DNA from: Hypericum androsaemum
Taxonomy: Eukaryota; Streptophyta; Magnoliopsida; Malpighiales; Hypericaceae
DNA: 64,000 nucleotides
Assembly (NCBI GenBank): GCA_963995505.1
Contig: OZ023192.1
Span: forward strand, 2,525,001-2,589,000
Direction of reading: 5' to 3'
Notes under the pieces: generated by a model
Told to the model about the DNA's origin: nothing
Databases searched by the model: none
Seen by the model: only the letters and a program-made list of their open reading frames with translations
Shown here: piece by piece, positions 34,640-45,247 of the stretch
How the letters are laid out: every line of letters begins with the position of its first letter
Numbering within the stretch: the first letter of the stretch is position 1
Translations under genes and position numbers: made by a program

Positions 34640-34860
34640 TGTTTGTATGTGGTTCGACCTTGGTTTTGGTTTGAATTTTATTTTGATTTGCATGTGGTAT
34701 GTTATTGGTTTGCGATTTAATTGATATTGGTTTGCATGTGGTATGATATTGGCTTTTATGTTGTGTGATATTGGTTTGTCTTTGAAAATTGATACTATTT
34801 TGAATGTGGTATTATATTGGTTTACATGTGCATTGATATTGATTTGCATGTGGTATTTGC
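34640..34860 (+). repeat. Minisatellite, intron of the + strand gene
   Basis: Degenerate GATATTGGTTTGCATGTGGT units fill the intron just before the exon starting near 34862. They are the reverse complement of the repeats at 35460-37040. Confidence 0.75.
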
Positions 34861-34861
34861 A

Positions 34862-35080
34862 GTTGAAGAGGAAAGAGAAGGTGGAGGAGAATTTGTTGAA
34901 AGATGATTAAAAGTTGTGGCGTATTCGCTTGCAAGTTTGTGGAGCACTACACGCATCTTTGGGGAGACGATAAAATCCCCCATTTTGATTGGTCGGATCC
35001 CAAGGTTTTAGCAGGGTTCAAAAAACTATTTGTCTTGATCTTATTGCATAGCCGAATAATTTGCTACTGCCAACCATATT
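34862..35080 (+). pseudogene. C-terminal exon of a Ulp1-like cysteine protease
   Basis: After a TTTGCAG acceptor, the frame MIKSCGVFACKFVEHYTHLW (from 34902) matches the end of C48/Ulp1 SUMO proteases. SCGVF carries the catalytic Cys, followed by DWSDPKVLAGFKKLF. The His and Asp parts of the catalytic domain were not found upstream, and the adjoining frame has a stop, so it is a remnant. Such domains are typical cargo of Mutator-like elements. Confidence 0.55.
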
Positions 35081-35459
35081 GACCCGAGCGTTGCAGCTGT
35101 ATGAAGGAACATGGAAAAAAGTTTATAAAAGAACAAGGAAATCGGATAGGGGATAACGATCATGCTTTCTGTTTTACTTATATTGTAGTGATATTTTCTA
35201 ACAGAAATGGATTTTTTTCAGACTTATTTATATTTTTTTATGGTGTATATTTGGTTTTGTATATTTCGTGATATCTGTTAAGATAATTTGCAGTAGTTTT
35301 TTTTATAGACTATATTTTTTTCAGATAATTTGTCAATTTGGTTGCATTTTCAATGACGTTGCTTCGTATGGTTACTTATCGGTTCGATTTGGGTTTCAGT
35401 TTTTTTCCAAACAAACCAATGTCAATTCAAACCAATATCATAAACATTGAAATCATATA

Positions 35460-35790
35460 TTATAAAATATCGAAACCAATATCAAAAAATATTAAAACCA
35501 ATATCGGAACACATCCAAATCAATATCGGAACACATGCAAACCTATATCGGCCTAGAACTGATCCAAACCAACATCTGAACCAATAAAAATCAATATCAG
35601 AACACATCCAAACCAATATTAGAACACATACAAACCTATATCTGAACATATTCAAACCAATATCAGAACAGATCCAAACCAATGTGCGAACAAATGTAAA
35701 CCAGTATCACTTTACATCCAAACCAATAACAGAACACATGCAAACCTATATCGGAATACATGCAAACCAATATATTTTGACCGTTCGTTT
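35460..35790. repeat. Minisatellite block 1
   Basis: About 20-23-bp units of AACCAATATCGGAACACATG type, degenerate. Confidence 0.8.
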
Positions 35791-35898
35791 ATAATACAAG
35801 TTCAACGTTCCACTCCCATTTACATAAGTTAAAATATTTCCTAACGGACAAACCAATATAGTTAAAAACATAAAATATAATTAACAAGTATGTCATGT

Positions 35899-36190
35899 TC
35901 ATAATTTTTCCAAAGGCCGATTCAAGTCTATGTCCAAATGATTATACTCCTCTTCTGTCTCCTGGTTTGAGCCATTGGTTACACTGTCATTTTGCTTCTG
36001 TCTTTTCTGCAGGTACTTTTTCTTCGATATTTGCCGTCCGATTTCATTTGAACTTTTCATTCTCTTTCTTGTCTTCCTAGGATTTTTTCGTGTTTTTATA
36101 GTTTTACCCAATGCTTTGGATGATCCTTGTACATCATTCACTCACTGTGCTTGTGGCGTGGAGGTACCTTTATACCAAGAAACAGTTTGA
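35899..36190 (-). pseudogene. Exon-like segment, unknown product
   Basis: A - strand frame ends NHLDIDLNRPLEKL-stop after a Lys/Arg-rich, nuclear-signal-like stretch (TRKNPRKTRKRMKSS). The minisatellite at 36213-37040 separates it from another exon-like piece at 37075-37196. No domain was recognised. Confidence 0.35.
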
Positions 36191-36212
36191 ATAAATAGTA
36201 CAACAACTCATG

Positions 36213-37040
36213 TAAACCAATATCTGAACACATCAAAACTAATATCAGAATACAAGCAAACCAATATCAGAGCACAAGCAAACCAATATCAGAACAAATG
36301 CAAACCCATATCCGAACACATGCAAACCAATATCAGAGCACATGCAAACCAATATCAGAACATATGCAAACCAATATCTGCGCACAAGCAAACCAATAAC
36401 AGAACACCTGCAAACCAATATCCGAACACTTGCAAACCAATATCTGAGCACAAGCAAACCAATATCATAACAAATATCATAACAAATGCAAACCAATATC
36501 TGAGCACAAGCAAACCAATAACAGAACACCTGCAAACCAATATCCGAACACTTGCAAACCAATATCTGAGCACAAGCAAACCAATATCATAACAAATGCA
36601 AACCAATATCTGAGCACAAGCAAACCAATAGCAGAATACATACAAACCAATATCAGAGTAAATGAAAACCAATATCAGAGCACATGCAAACCAATATCAG
36701 AACACATGCAAACCAATATCAGAACACATACAAACCAATATCCAAACACATGCAAGCCAATATCAGAGCACATGCAAACCAATATCTGAACACATGCAAA
36801 CCAATATCTGAACACATGCAAACCAATATCTGCGCACAAGCAAACCAATAACAGAACACCTGCAAACCAATATCTGAACACTTGCAAACCAATATCAGAA
36901 CAAATGCAAATCAATATCTGAGCACAAGCAAACCAATAGCAGAATACATACAAACCAATATCAGAGCAAATGAAAACCAATATCAGAACACATGCAAACC
37001 TATATCATAAAAAATGGAAACCCATATCAGAACAAATTAA
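36213..37040. repeat. Large minisatellite block 2
   Basis: Around 35 units of about 22 bp (CAAACCAATATCAGAACACATG). Some sub-blocks of several units are repeated almost exactly (for example about 36370-36470 and 36480-36580). The long - strand frames here are translations of the repeat. Confidence 0.92.
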
Positions 37041-37074
37041 CTTAAGATTTAAAAAATAGTCTACAGACCTTCTA

Positions 37075-37196
37075 TTCCATAAAGGTTTTGGATGTCACCT
37101 AAACACGCCTGTCGGGTATCTTGGTTTACAATTGTTCCACTAGAATGCATTTCATTGTTTTCAATTTCACCGGTGGTGGTCATTGTTGGTATTTCT
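37075..37196 (-). pseudogene. Exon-like segment upstream of the minisatellite
   Basis: A GATTTTGCAG acceptor precedes the frame EIPTMTTTGEIENNEMHSSG, which ends at GAAGGTCTGTAG near the repeat. It may belong to the same gene as 35899-36190. Product unknown. Confidence 0.35.
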
Positions 37197-37720
37197 GCAA
37201 AATCAATACCAATAAACAAATGTAACCAAATGAATATGAACATGCAAAACAATGTCGAACCCGACAGAGATGGTAAAACGTTTAAACTGGAATTTTTATA
37301 TGAAATAATCAACTAGTATTTACCTCCAATTAACAGGATGTTATTTGATTCCCCATCGAAGTTTTCATCTTCATTTTCTCGACTTATGCTAGCTATAGCT
37401 ATAAACGACAGTTTTAGTTTGAATGGTTTAATGGTAGATGAAGCTCAAGCTCAATGGGTTGAGTGGGAGACTAAAGGTCCCGCCGTTGTTTTGAATTGGG
37501 TGTCTGCGTTGGTTTCAATAGAAACTCATTAATTTAATTGGGTTTCGGCGTAGGCAGAGGAAAGGTCCCGCCGTCGTTTTCTGCGTAATTTTTTTCCCTT
37601 CTTTAATCAGTTTTTAACCCTAATTTATAGATAGGTTAGGTTAATAATACTTTTCCACTATTACCCCTGATTATGTTATTACTCCTTTTGATCCATTTCA
37701 GTGGGCTGAATCCAACCCCT

Positions 37721-38216
37721 GATAGATTGATATCTATTTTGTGTGATCGACTTTTTCTCTGAAACCTTGAACACTCTTTAACCAACAAAATTTGGTAGAC
37801 CACTGACAGTTACTTCTTTCGGTATCCAATAGAAAACAACAGCAAATTAGAAATGATAAACTCAGGCCAAATTTTGTCGAGCCGGCAGTAGATGACGACA
37901 AAGACGTGCAAATTTCAATTGGATTTCACAGAAACGTGGGGGCCATACATCAAAGAGGCAGTCGTCCAATCAATTCCATTGGAAAAAAAATTATATTTCT
38001 AATTCCTAATGGTAATAAAAAAGAATTAATTTCTTATTTTCTTGTTTAGAATCATAAGTTAAATTTTGGAAATTGATTTACTACTTTACTAAATGTCAAT
38101 TGGACTAAAAGTTTATATCAAATAAACTACATTAACGTTGATCCGATCCCCCCCAGCCACCAAATCCATAAAACATATAAGATTACTATGTGAAATATGG
38201 GTAATAAGATTTCTAC
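37721..38216. other. Intergenic and residual TNL intron
   Basis: 38095-38216 resembles TNL intron 1 (CAATTGGACTAAAAGTTTATATCAAATAAAC). No NB-ARC sequence follows. Confidence 0.45.
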
Positions 38217-38674
38217 CTGCCTAGGTACGATTCTCCTTTTAGCTTGCTAGCTTTTCCATAGCTGACCTCCAATTCTGCACTTCTCCGTTGTCCTTACCAT
38301 ACTTTTGTTCATGTACATCCATCCCCTTATTTCGCACTTGTGGGTGGTCAACTTCATAGAAGATGGGGATAACTATCTGCATCCTCTCCTCCTTACGCTC
38401 GAGTATAGTAACTAGCTCATCAAGTCACGAATTGGAGGAAAGATAGTCTCTAGAGATTATAACAACAGAGACCCTTGATCCTTCAATAGCTTTGATAAGA
38501 CACGGAGAAATTTCATCTCCAGTCCGGAGCCCTTCGACATCTCTAAACACTGATGTTCTTCCTTTTCAAGTTGTGATATAGTTGATCAGCGAACTTGTAG
38601 CGTGTATCTGGACCTCGAAAGCTGAGGAATACATCCCAGTCCCATATGGAGGTTTCTGACACGTTTGTGATCAT
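38217..38674 (-). pseudogene. TNL4: isolated TIR exon
   Basis: 458 nt aligned to the 461-nt TIR exon of TNL2, from ATGATCACAAACGTG to a CCTGCCTAGG-type donor. Small indels (for example the loss of two bases near 38550) break the frame. There is no NB-ARC or LRR downstream. It is the relic of a fourth gene copy. Confidence 0.8.
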
Positions 38675-38795
38675 TTCATGGCTAGGGCCTGAAATTCGTG
38701 CAAAACCCAGGTGAAAACATGACTGATGAAGAAATGATGTAGTTCCAGTTTAGCTGCACTGTTCACTTCTAGGTATTAGGAATAAGAGCAGAAGA

Positions 38796-38905
38796 AATTT
38801 GTGCTTGGTTAATGATTAATGATGTCTCGAGTTCAAATCTTCGGGTTAGAAAAATAATTTCGGGTTTCGACGGTACTAGACTTTGAACATAGTTGAATAA
38901 AACAA
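38796..38905 (+). repeat. SINE-like repeat, copy 3 (partial)
   Basis: Lacks the box A part but keeps GAGTTCAAATCTTCGGG and TTGAATAAAACAAAC, as in the copies at 19191 and 28655. Confidence 0.5.
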
Positions 38906-38984
38906 ACTAAGCAGGATGCCAAATTATTCTTAACCTAATTATGTGAAAATTCCCAAATTCCGAACCCCAACCGTTCCACAAATC

Positions 38985-39310
38985 ACATTGTACTCCCGAT
39001 GCTTATAGAGAAGGGGAAACGCTGAGATGAGGTGTTTACTCGTACCTTGAGCATGTCGACCATCGACGACGCCGTTCCATCGGTGGGCGCTGTCGTCTTC
39101 ACCGTTAGGCTCACAGCAACCACGACCGGCAGTCCGCATCCTCCGCGTAGCCCTGGAGGCGCGTTCGCCTCAACACCGACGATGGTCGGCTGGATCTTCA
39201 TCGGAGGGAAGGAAACTCAAAACTCAAAGAGCAGCTCCAAGATGAAACGCGTCGTTTCTTTTGATGGGATTTTGGTCGGTTGGTGGAGGCGACCTCCGCG
39301 GCGGCGAATA
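38985..39310 (-). other. GC-rich duplicated module, copy 3
   Basis: Homologue of 19400-19735 and 32530-32875. The - strand frame ends ASSMVDMLK before a GTACGAGT donor-like site (about 39045). Confidence 0.4.
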
Positions 39311-39730
39311 TATTTATCATAAATACTTATAGTTTGCCTAATTAATTTCAGTTATTAAAAATACAGTTAAATATAAGAGAGAAATTGTCACCTGAAGATT
39401 CTTCTCAGCTAGAAACTAAATGAGTGGAACTAATTGGTGAGTCTAAATAATTTAGGGATAAGTTGACTTAACTACTTTGTAATTTTACACACTTTTATTT
39501 AAGTACAATATATTTTTTTTACTTTGGTGACGGAGGTTATCTGTTATAATTGTCGATGAATAATATAGATTTAAGTGATGGAAGAGTTTTGTTTGACCAG
39601 ATAATTTGAGTTAGATTTAATTACAAATGTTTCGAACTCTCATTGATATAGGTCACTTGGTTTGAGAAATTCTTCCTCGTAAAGATAAAAATCACAAAAA
39701 CTAGGTATCTTTTATTATCACATTCTAAAA
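39311..39730. other. Intergenic sequence
   Basis: AT-rich. Nothing was recognised. Confidence 0.45.
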
Positions 39731-40185
39731 AACCATAATTTTAAAAAATGCAATTCGATCGGCAGTCTGACCGATCGGACTACGAATCACCCATGAAAGT
39801 GGGCCTTTTTTCAGAGTTTATACGACCTCCAATTGAACTGTCCCAAATTCAACCGGATCGGGCGGTTCGCCCTCATTTTTACTCGACCGGCCTGATTCGA
39901 CCAGAATTTATCCAAATCAGCAAAAAATAAAATAAAAAAGTTGAATCATATGCTTGATTTCTTCAAATCAACAAAGAAAAATAGACTTTATATGTTATAA
40001 ATTGGTTGATATTTATAAAATGTGAATTTTGAAACCTATATTTTGACTATTTGGTCTATATATTATCGCATAATAGTAAAATAAATTACAAAAAATTTAG
40101 TCCGTCCGATCCGACCGGGCGACTCAGATGATAGACCAAAATCTGGGTCGGACCAAAATCTCTATTTTAAAACAGCGTAGAAAAC
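39731..40185. mobile_element. Diverged member of the CATGGTTTTAAAAAA MITE family
   Basis: Left end CCATAATTTTAAAAAATGC and right part CTATTTTAAAACAGCG with GGTCGGACC motifs resemble the element at 40397-40853, but the ends are eroded and no TSD is visible. Confidence 0.45.
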
Positions 40186-40388
40186 ACAATCTCGCATTGC
40201 ACCTAATTTATAATCAAGAACAGACCCACCAATACGTATGATAAAAAAAACATCTTAGCTTTTTTTTATACCTATTCTTAGTTTATACTATCTTCGATTG
40301 AAATTTGCTAGTTCTATCTTATTTTCCGTTTATACTGAGTGGTATCTACATCTATCAAATTAATTAATTCAATTTTGAGACGAATTCA

Positions 40389-40861
40389 CGTTATCCCATG
40401 GTTTTAAAAAACGACCCGGAGGCCGACCCGGGATTTCTCCCGTCCTCCGGGTCGGCCGGTCGGACCGGGTGAACCACCGGTCGGACCAAAATTTTTTTAT
40501 TTTTAAATATTTTAAATAATATATATATGTTGGTTAAAATATACTTATTTTTCATACCAAAAAAAAGTAGACTTAATTTTTTATCTCTCCACTCTATAAA
40601 TCTACTTTATTTATTTATTTATTACTTTATAAATTTGTCAAATCAATTTTTTTTCTTCGAAAACTACAAAAAAAAGTCAATTTTGCCCATTTTTGTACTA
40701 ACTGGGTTCGACCGGTCAGAATGGACCTCAAAATCGGCCAGTCCGACCGGATTTGGTCCGGTTAGTACGGACCCCGGTCAAAAGCCTAAAAACGACCCGG
40801 CCTAGTGCCCGATTCACGGTCCAACCGGTCGGACCGCGTTTTTTAAAACCATGCGTTATCC
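40389..40861. mobile_element. hAT-type MITE with perfect 8-bp target duplication
   Basis: The element body is 40397-40853 (457 bp). It starts CATGGTTTTAAAAAACG and its right end is the inverse (CGTTTTTTAAAACCATG). CGTTATCC flanks it at 40389-40396 and 40854-40861. The subterminal parts are rich in GGTCGGACCGG-type motifs. It is non-coding. The 8-bp TSD supports hAT. Confidence 0.85.
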
Positions 40862-40975
40862 AATAAGAAAAGAGCATTCAAAGTTGCAACGCTACAAACC
40901 CGAAACACAAACTGGTGTAATTAAAATTAGATGTTGAGAATTATATCAACCCTTTTCTGTTCACCGGTCCGACCG
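40862..40975 (-). repeat. Diverged duplicate of CAD 3' flank
   Basis: AGATGTTGAGAATT ... TTTTCTGTTCACCGG parallels 42755-42796 (AGATGTTGAGAATT ... TTTTTCTATTCACAGG) just past the CAD stop. It is a leftover of a duplicated CAD end. Confidence 0.45.
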
Positions 40976-41193
40976 GACGGAATTAAAATTGATAATAAGA
41001 CTTTACGTATAAAAAAATTACTATAACAGGAATATGCCACATTGTATTGAACTATCTTGAATATTGTATGGATCTATCTTGAACATTTTCTTGAATCTAA
41101 TTCTTCTTCTACCCTAACCATGTACAGGGTAACTGCCTTCTTTCTCAATTCTCGATATCGACATCCATCGCCAAGCTCAACAAGAACGCATGA

Positions 41194-41640
41194 TCAACGC
41201 GCTGCCACTCTCGGGCGCGTGGGAAGAGGGACCCTGGAAATCGAGAGGACGACCAGGAGGGGTTCGGAAGCGACGATCGACCCGGCGACCACGCCGGCGA
41301 TGATCTGGCCGTCATCGCAGGCGATGATGGCGGAGAAGGACATGGAGTAGCCGCCATGAGGGAGGAAGGTAAAATACCCGAGGAGGGACAGCAGTCTGTG
41401 GGCCCAGGGCAGCGACACCAACGGCGACTGGGGAACGCCGTTTCGGATAACGACGTTGGCGACCATCCCAGAGGCGGAGAGCACCGTGCCGGACGCGTGG
41501 GCCCCGCTTCTGGCGAATTCCATGATGGCCCGGACGACGTCGGCGCCCCGTGGGACTTCCAAGATAAAGTGTGTCGCGTCGGACGGCGGTTGGGTGGGCA
41601 CCGGGGCGGTTGGGCGGCCTCCACGTGGACGGTGATCCAT
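41194..41640 (-). CDS. AHL-type PPC (DUF296) domain protein, short
   Basis: This 148-codon intron-less frame resembles AT-hook nuclear-localised (AHL) DNA-binding proteins. Near the start RPRGGRP recalls an AT-hook. HFILEVPRGADVVRAIMEFA, then GTVLSASGMVANVVIRNG and later GQIIAGVVAGSIVASEPLLVV follow the PPC domain order. The family's GRFEIL segment reads PWAHRLLSLLGYFTFLP, and the usual long N- and C-terminal regions are missing (family members are commonly 250-350 aa). It is much more GC-rich than its surroundings. It may be a truncated copy or a pseudogene without frame damage. The opposite-strand frames are shadows. Confidence 0.5.
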   Translation of the reverse strand: MDHRPRGGRPTAPVPTQPPSDATHFILEVPRGADVVRAIMEFARSGAHASGTVLSASGMVANVVIRNGVPQSPLVSLPWAHRLLSLLGYFTFLPHGGYSMSFSAIIACDDGQIIAGVVAGSIVASEPLLVVLSISRVPLPTRPRVAAR

Positions 41641-41769
41641 CGAAGGAGTCTTAGCTTCTTCTTCTTTTTCTTCTTATGCTTGTTTTTTCACAAGGAGTTT
41701 TAAGAAGCAGAGGAGTTATGAGTTGAAAACTCGAATAGGCTCACTTTTATGTTGCGTCCACGTCACCGC

Positions 41770-42250
41770 TAGCCCCGGCCCGCCCATTCTTGGAATTTCT
41801 TTGGGAATAATTTCTTCGTTTTAGCTCCTTCCTTTTCTATTTAGTTTTTTATTAATTTAATTTCATTGATTAATATATAAATTTACATTTTTCCTTAGTA
41901 GAATTCTCTTATTAGAGTTTGTGCTGGTAAGCCTCATCAAAATTCTGAAATGCTAAAATTTGATTAAAAAAATTGCATCAGGAAAATAATAATGCTGAAT
42001 GCTCTACGTATACATAGTTCTAGACTCAATTACTCCGGTATATAATTAGCTTCAAATTTTCTGAAATAACCTCACTTTTTGATAATTCAATTTTTATGAA
42101 TTAATATATTATGTACCACTTTTTAGAGAGGAGTATATAATTCTCTCCCTTTTCTATTTAGTTTTATAATCATCTAAAGAGTATATTATCACTCACATTT
42201 GGTACTCTACTCACTCACATTTGGTACTTTTTAGAAATAAGAATATTTCT
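41770..42250. repeat. Dispersed duplicate of 29510-29970
   Basis: Begins CCCGGCCCGCCCATTCTTGG. Non-coding. See the partner copy. Confidence 0.6.
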
Positions 42251-42688
42251 TGTATCCGTCACAAAAAAACTTATTTAATCCAATATATGAGGTCCTCTGG
42301 TTTAGACTCTTCCTAACTGGGCCGTTGTTTTCAATTTTTAGGATTGCTTTATTTTGTTTGGCTTTTAATACTAAAAATGAATTGTGAATCAAGACATTAA
42401 TTGAAGATATGAAAAAACAGTATCTTGATTTAAAAAATTATCCAAGAAAAAAATAATTCTGATTTACCTATTCTCTTTATAATATCTCGATCAAGTAAAA
42501 CTTTAATAATCCTATAGTTTTTGGTATTTTCAACGATGACCCAACCCAAAAAATGACTGATATTTAGTTTAGAAATTAATCAGTTTGATTTGAAAACCAT
42601 AAAAAAAATTCAACAATAGTCGTGGTTAATCAATTTCTTTGGTGTACGCGAAAAGAAGTTTTTCGATTAAGAAAGAGCACTCAAACGG
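42251..42688. other. Downstream of CAD
   Basis: AT-rich, non-coding. Confidence 0.4.
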
Positions 42689-42715
42689 TATATCGACGAC
42701 GACGTCGTCGATATA
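42689..42715. terminator. Perfect 13-bp inverted repeat past the CAD stop
   Basis: TATATCGACGACG, a central A, then CGTCGTCGATATA, about 75 bp after the CAD stop. It would form a hairpin in the 3' untranslated region. A role is not established. Confidence 0.35.
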
Positions 42716-42789
42716 GCCGGAAGCAAGCAAGCCGGTCAACTGATATAATTGGAATCAGATGTTGAGAATTCTTAAAACAGTTTTTCTAT

Positions 42790-44982
42790 TCACAGGTCAA
42801 GCTTGCTTCCGGCGACATCGACGACGAATCGGTATCGAACGTCGTTCTTCTCGAGCCTTTCGAAAGCGGTGTTGATGTAGTCCATCTTGACAACTTCAAT
42901 GGTGGATGCCACTCCCTTCTCGCTGCAGAACTTGAGCATCTCCTCTGTTTCCTTCATGCTTCCTATGAAGGTCCCTGTAATGGTTTTCCTTCCTGCACAC
43001 ACAAAGTTTGATCAAGGAAGTTGCTTTTCTTTGATACTGGAATCCGGTAGCTGATCAGTCAGCTACCGGATTTCCTTTTCGAAAAATGTGATCAAATCTG
43101 AAAGCCGATATGAGAATTCGAATAGAGCAAAACAAATTTCAATATTTGCATCAAAAGATAGAAGGGAGGGGACTCACCCTGCATAACCACAGGGGTCAAG
43201 AACTGGAGAGGGGTGTTAATGACGCCCATAAGGATCAACTTGCCGTCGAGCTTCAACAGAGAGAGGTACGGCTCAAGAGGATGGAAAGCCGGGACGGTAT
43301 CAATGATATAGTCGAGTGAATCTGCGGCTTCTTTCATCTGGGCCACGTCGGAGCTGACCAAGTAGTCATCAGCTCCGAGGTGGTCCATTGCCTCAACCTT
43401 CTTCTTATCAGAGGAGCTGATCACGGTCACGTGATGCCCCATTGCCTTGGCTATTTTCACTCCCATGTGGCCTACTCCTCCCAGCCCGAGCATGCCTCCT
43501 CGCAGCCCGCTCTTGTTCAGCCCGAAGTGGCTCAGCGGGCTGTACACTGTCACCCCCGCGCAGAGCAGTGGCGCGGCCTGTTCCGGTGACATACCATCCG
43601 GGATCTTCACCACAAAGCTGAAGGACATATTTTAGCGAACGAATATAAGTATGATTTTGTATAATCAATGAGCGGGAATTCGAGACAATGCTTACCTTTG
43701 GTCAACGATCATGGACTCTGCGAATCCACCTTGGGTGGTTCTACCATCGGTGTAGACATCGTTGTAGGTCCATATTTTCTTGTTGCAGTACTGCTCGGTG
43801 TCTGATTGGCAAGGCGTGCATTGCTTGCAGGATCCGACGAGGATCCCCACGCCAACCACGTCTCCTGCTCTGAACTTGCTCACATTGGATCCTACCTCCA
43901 CCACCTCCCCGACGACCTCGTGCCTGTGTAAAACCATTAATTTTTCTCGAGTTTGAGACCCCACTTGGGTTGGAATATTCATAAAATTGTCTTTTGGTGC
44001 AAATGCCAAGTTAAAATCACAATTAGGTTTTTGGGTTGGTACTATTTATATTCATAATAATTACTGAACAAATTAATTTAGATTCGAATTAGTTAACATT
44101 TCTGAAAATAGCAAAATTAAGCAAGATCGTCGAAAATTTTGCTGATAGAAAATTTTGCCACTATTCAAAAGTCGTAATTACTTCGAATCTTAATTAATTA
44201 GATACAAAATTTAGTATTACTACTATGATATGTATCTCATTCTTAGATGTTAGTACTTCAAGTATTCTTGGTATAATTAACTTTGAATTTTTTGGAAGAG
44301 TAATAAAATTTTGCTTATTAAAAAAATCGTAATGGAAATAATCATTTTGTAGAGTAAATGTAACTCCTTAACATTCAAAATCTCTGCTTCTATGCTTCGA
44401 TCTAGATGTTCATTCTTTTTAATTATCTCGAAAATATTTGGATCCACGGGAATACTTAAAAAAAGAAAAGAAAAAAGGATTGAAAAATAGTCTTCGGGAG
44501 ACAAGGGAAAAAAAATCTGAAAGTGTATTCTTTGTCGTAATTAAACATGTTACTTGAATTTTAATCAAAATTATTTAAGCAACATAATTAAAATAAGAAG
44601 TTATTACCCAGCAACCATGGGATAGCGTGACATGCCGAGGTCATTTTTAACTTGGTGAAGATCGGTGTGGCAAATTCCGCAGCACATAACCTTAACAAGA
44701 ACATCTTCAGGACCAGTATTCCTGCATGAGAAAAAAATTTCAAAAAATACCGAGTTAAAATATCATCATGGATGATTTTTTTAATTATATTTTTTTATAT
44801 ATTTATGAAGTTTGAATTAAAATTTTTTTTAAGTGAATTCGAATCTCGTTTCGGGATTGGATTGAATAGAAGAGAAGTAAGAATTGATCTAACCTGAGGT
44901 TATAGGTGTAAGGAGAAAGGATCCCAGAAGGGTCTTTAGCTGCCCATCCAATTGTAGTTCTTTCAGTATCAAGGCTACCCAT
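42790..44982 (-). CDS. CAD: Cinnamyl alcohol dehydrogenase
   Basis: NADPH-dependent zinc enzyme that reduces cinnamaldehydes to monolignols in lignin synthesis (cytosol). Five exons (44894-44982, 44608-44721, 43696-43923, 43178-43617, 42790-42992) with GT-AG introns join to exactly 357 codons, the usual family length. Catalytic zinc ligands C47 (CGICHTD), H69 and E70 (GHEVVGE) and C163 (LLCAG), and structural zinc ligands C100, C103, C106 and C114 are all present. The Rossmann motif GLGGVGHMG and the C-terminus [18 protein letters not shown] fit CAD. The nearest relatives are likely CAD/SAD-type dehydrogenases, so substrate preference (coniferyl, sinapyl or other aldehyde) is not settled. No damage was seen. 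The ATG at 44982 starts [10 protein letters not shown]. Confidence 0.94.
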
Positions 44983-45063
44983 GGAGAGAGAAAACTAACA
45001 AACAAAAGAGAATTTGATAAGACTAATATGAGAAGCTTATGGGTATTGGGAGAGATGGTGGTG

Positions 45064-45076
45064 AGGAATATTATAA
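45064..45076 (-). promoter_or_regulatory. Putative CAD TATA box
   Basis: On the - strand GCTTTATAATATT lies about 85-95 bp before the ATG. A more distal AT-rich stretch near 45095-45115 is an alternative. Confidence 0.4.
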
Positions 45077-45240
45077 AGCACCAGAACTTAGCACCATATA
45101 TAATATACATATATACGGATTTTACACAGGAAAAAATGAAAAAAAGGTTACAATGGGAAAAGATTTAGAGGGAAATGTGAAAGCGAAGGCGTAATTGAGC
45201 GTGGCCAACTACGTGGATATGGTACGAGAGGCTTTGGTGC

Positions 45241-45247
45241 GGTAGGT
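45241..45247 (-). promoter_or_regulatory. AC element (ACCTACC) in the CAD promoter
   Basis: GGTAGGT on + is ACCTACC on -, the AC-I site bound by lignin-pathway R2R3-MYBs. It sits about 260 bp upstream of the CAD start. Confidence 0.55.

Larger units (their letters stand above)
33690..37720. mobile_element. Decayed Mutator-like element with captured genes
   Basis: Weak inverted similarity joins the left (AATGGCCCAAAATCATTGAGGGTATTATTGGG, about 33793-33823) and the inverse of the right (AATGGATCAAAA ... CAGGGGTAATAGTGG, about 37656-37698). Inside lie a Ulp1-like protease exon on +, a small gene model on -, and minisatellites. A Ulp1 protease inside a long-TIR element is the pattern of Kaonashi-type Mutator elements. 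No transposase was recognised and the ends are approximate. Confidence 0.45.

Noticed and set aside
36245..36980. - strand ORFs of about 100 aa (FACVLILVCMCSDIGL-type)
   Set aside because: Pure translation of the minisatellite.
36213..37040. CRISPR-like regular repeat array
   Set aside because: Units are contiguous about 22-bp tandem copies with no unique spacers, in a plant genome. This is a minisatellite.
41145..41703. Overlapping frames on both strands (159, 115 and 97 aa) around the AHL-like ORF
   Set aside because: They are shadows caused by high GC content. Only the 148-aa - strand frame shows PPC-like motifs.
43110..43635. Open frames on + strand and other - strand frames inside CAD
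   Set aside because: Shadows of the CAD exon, which is supported by zinc ligands and splice phase.
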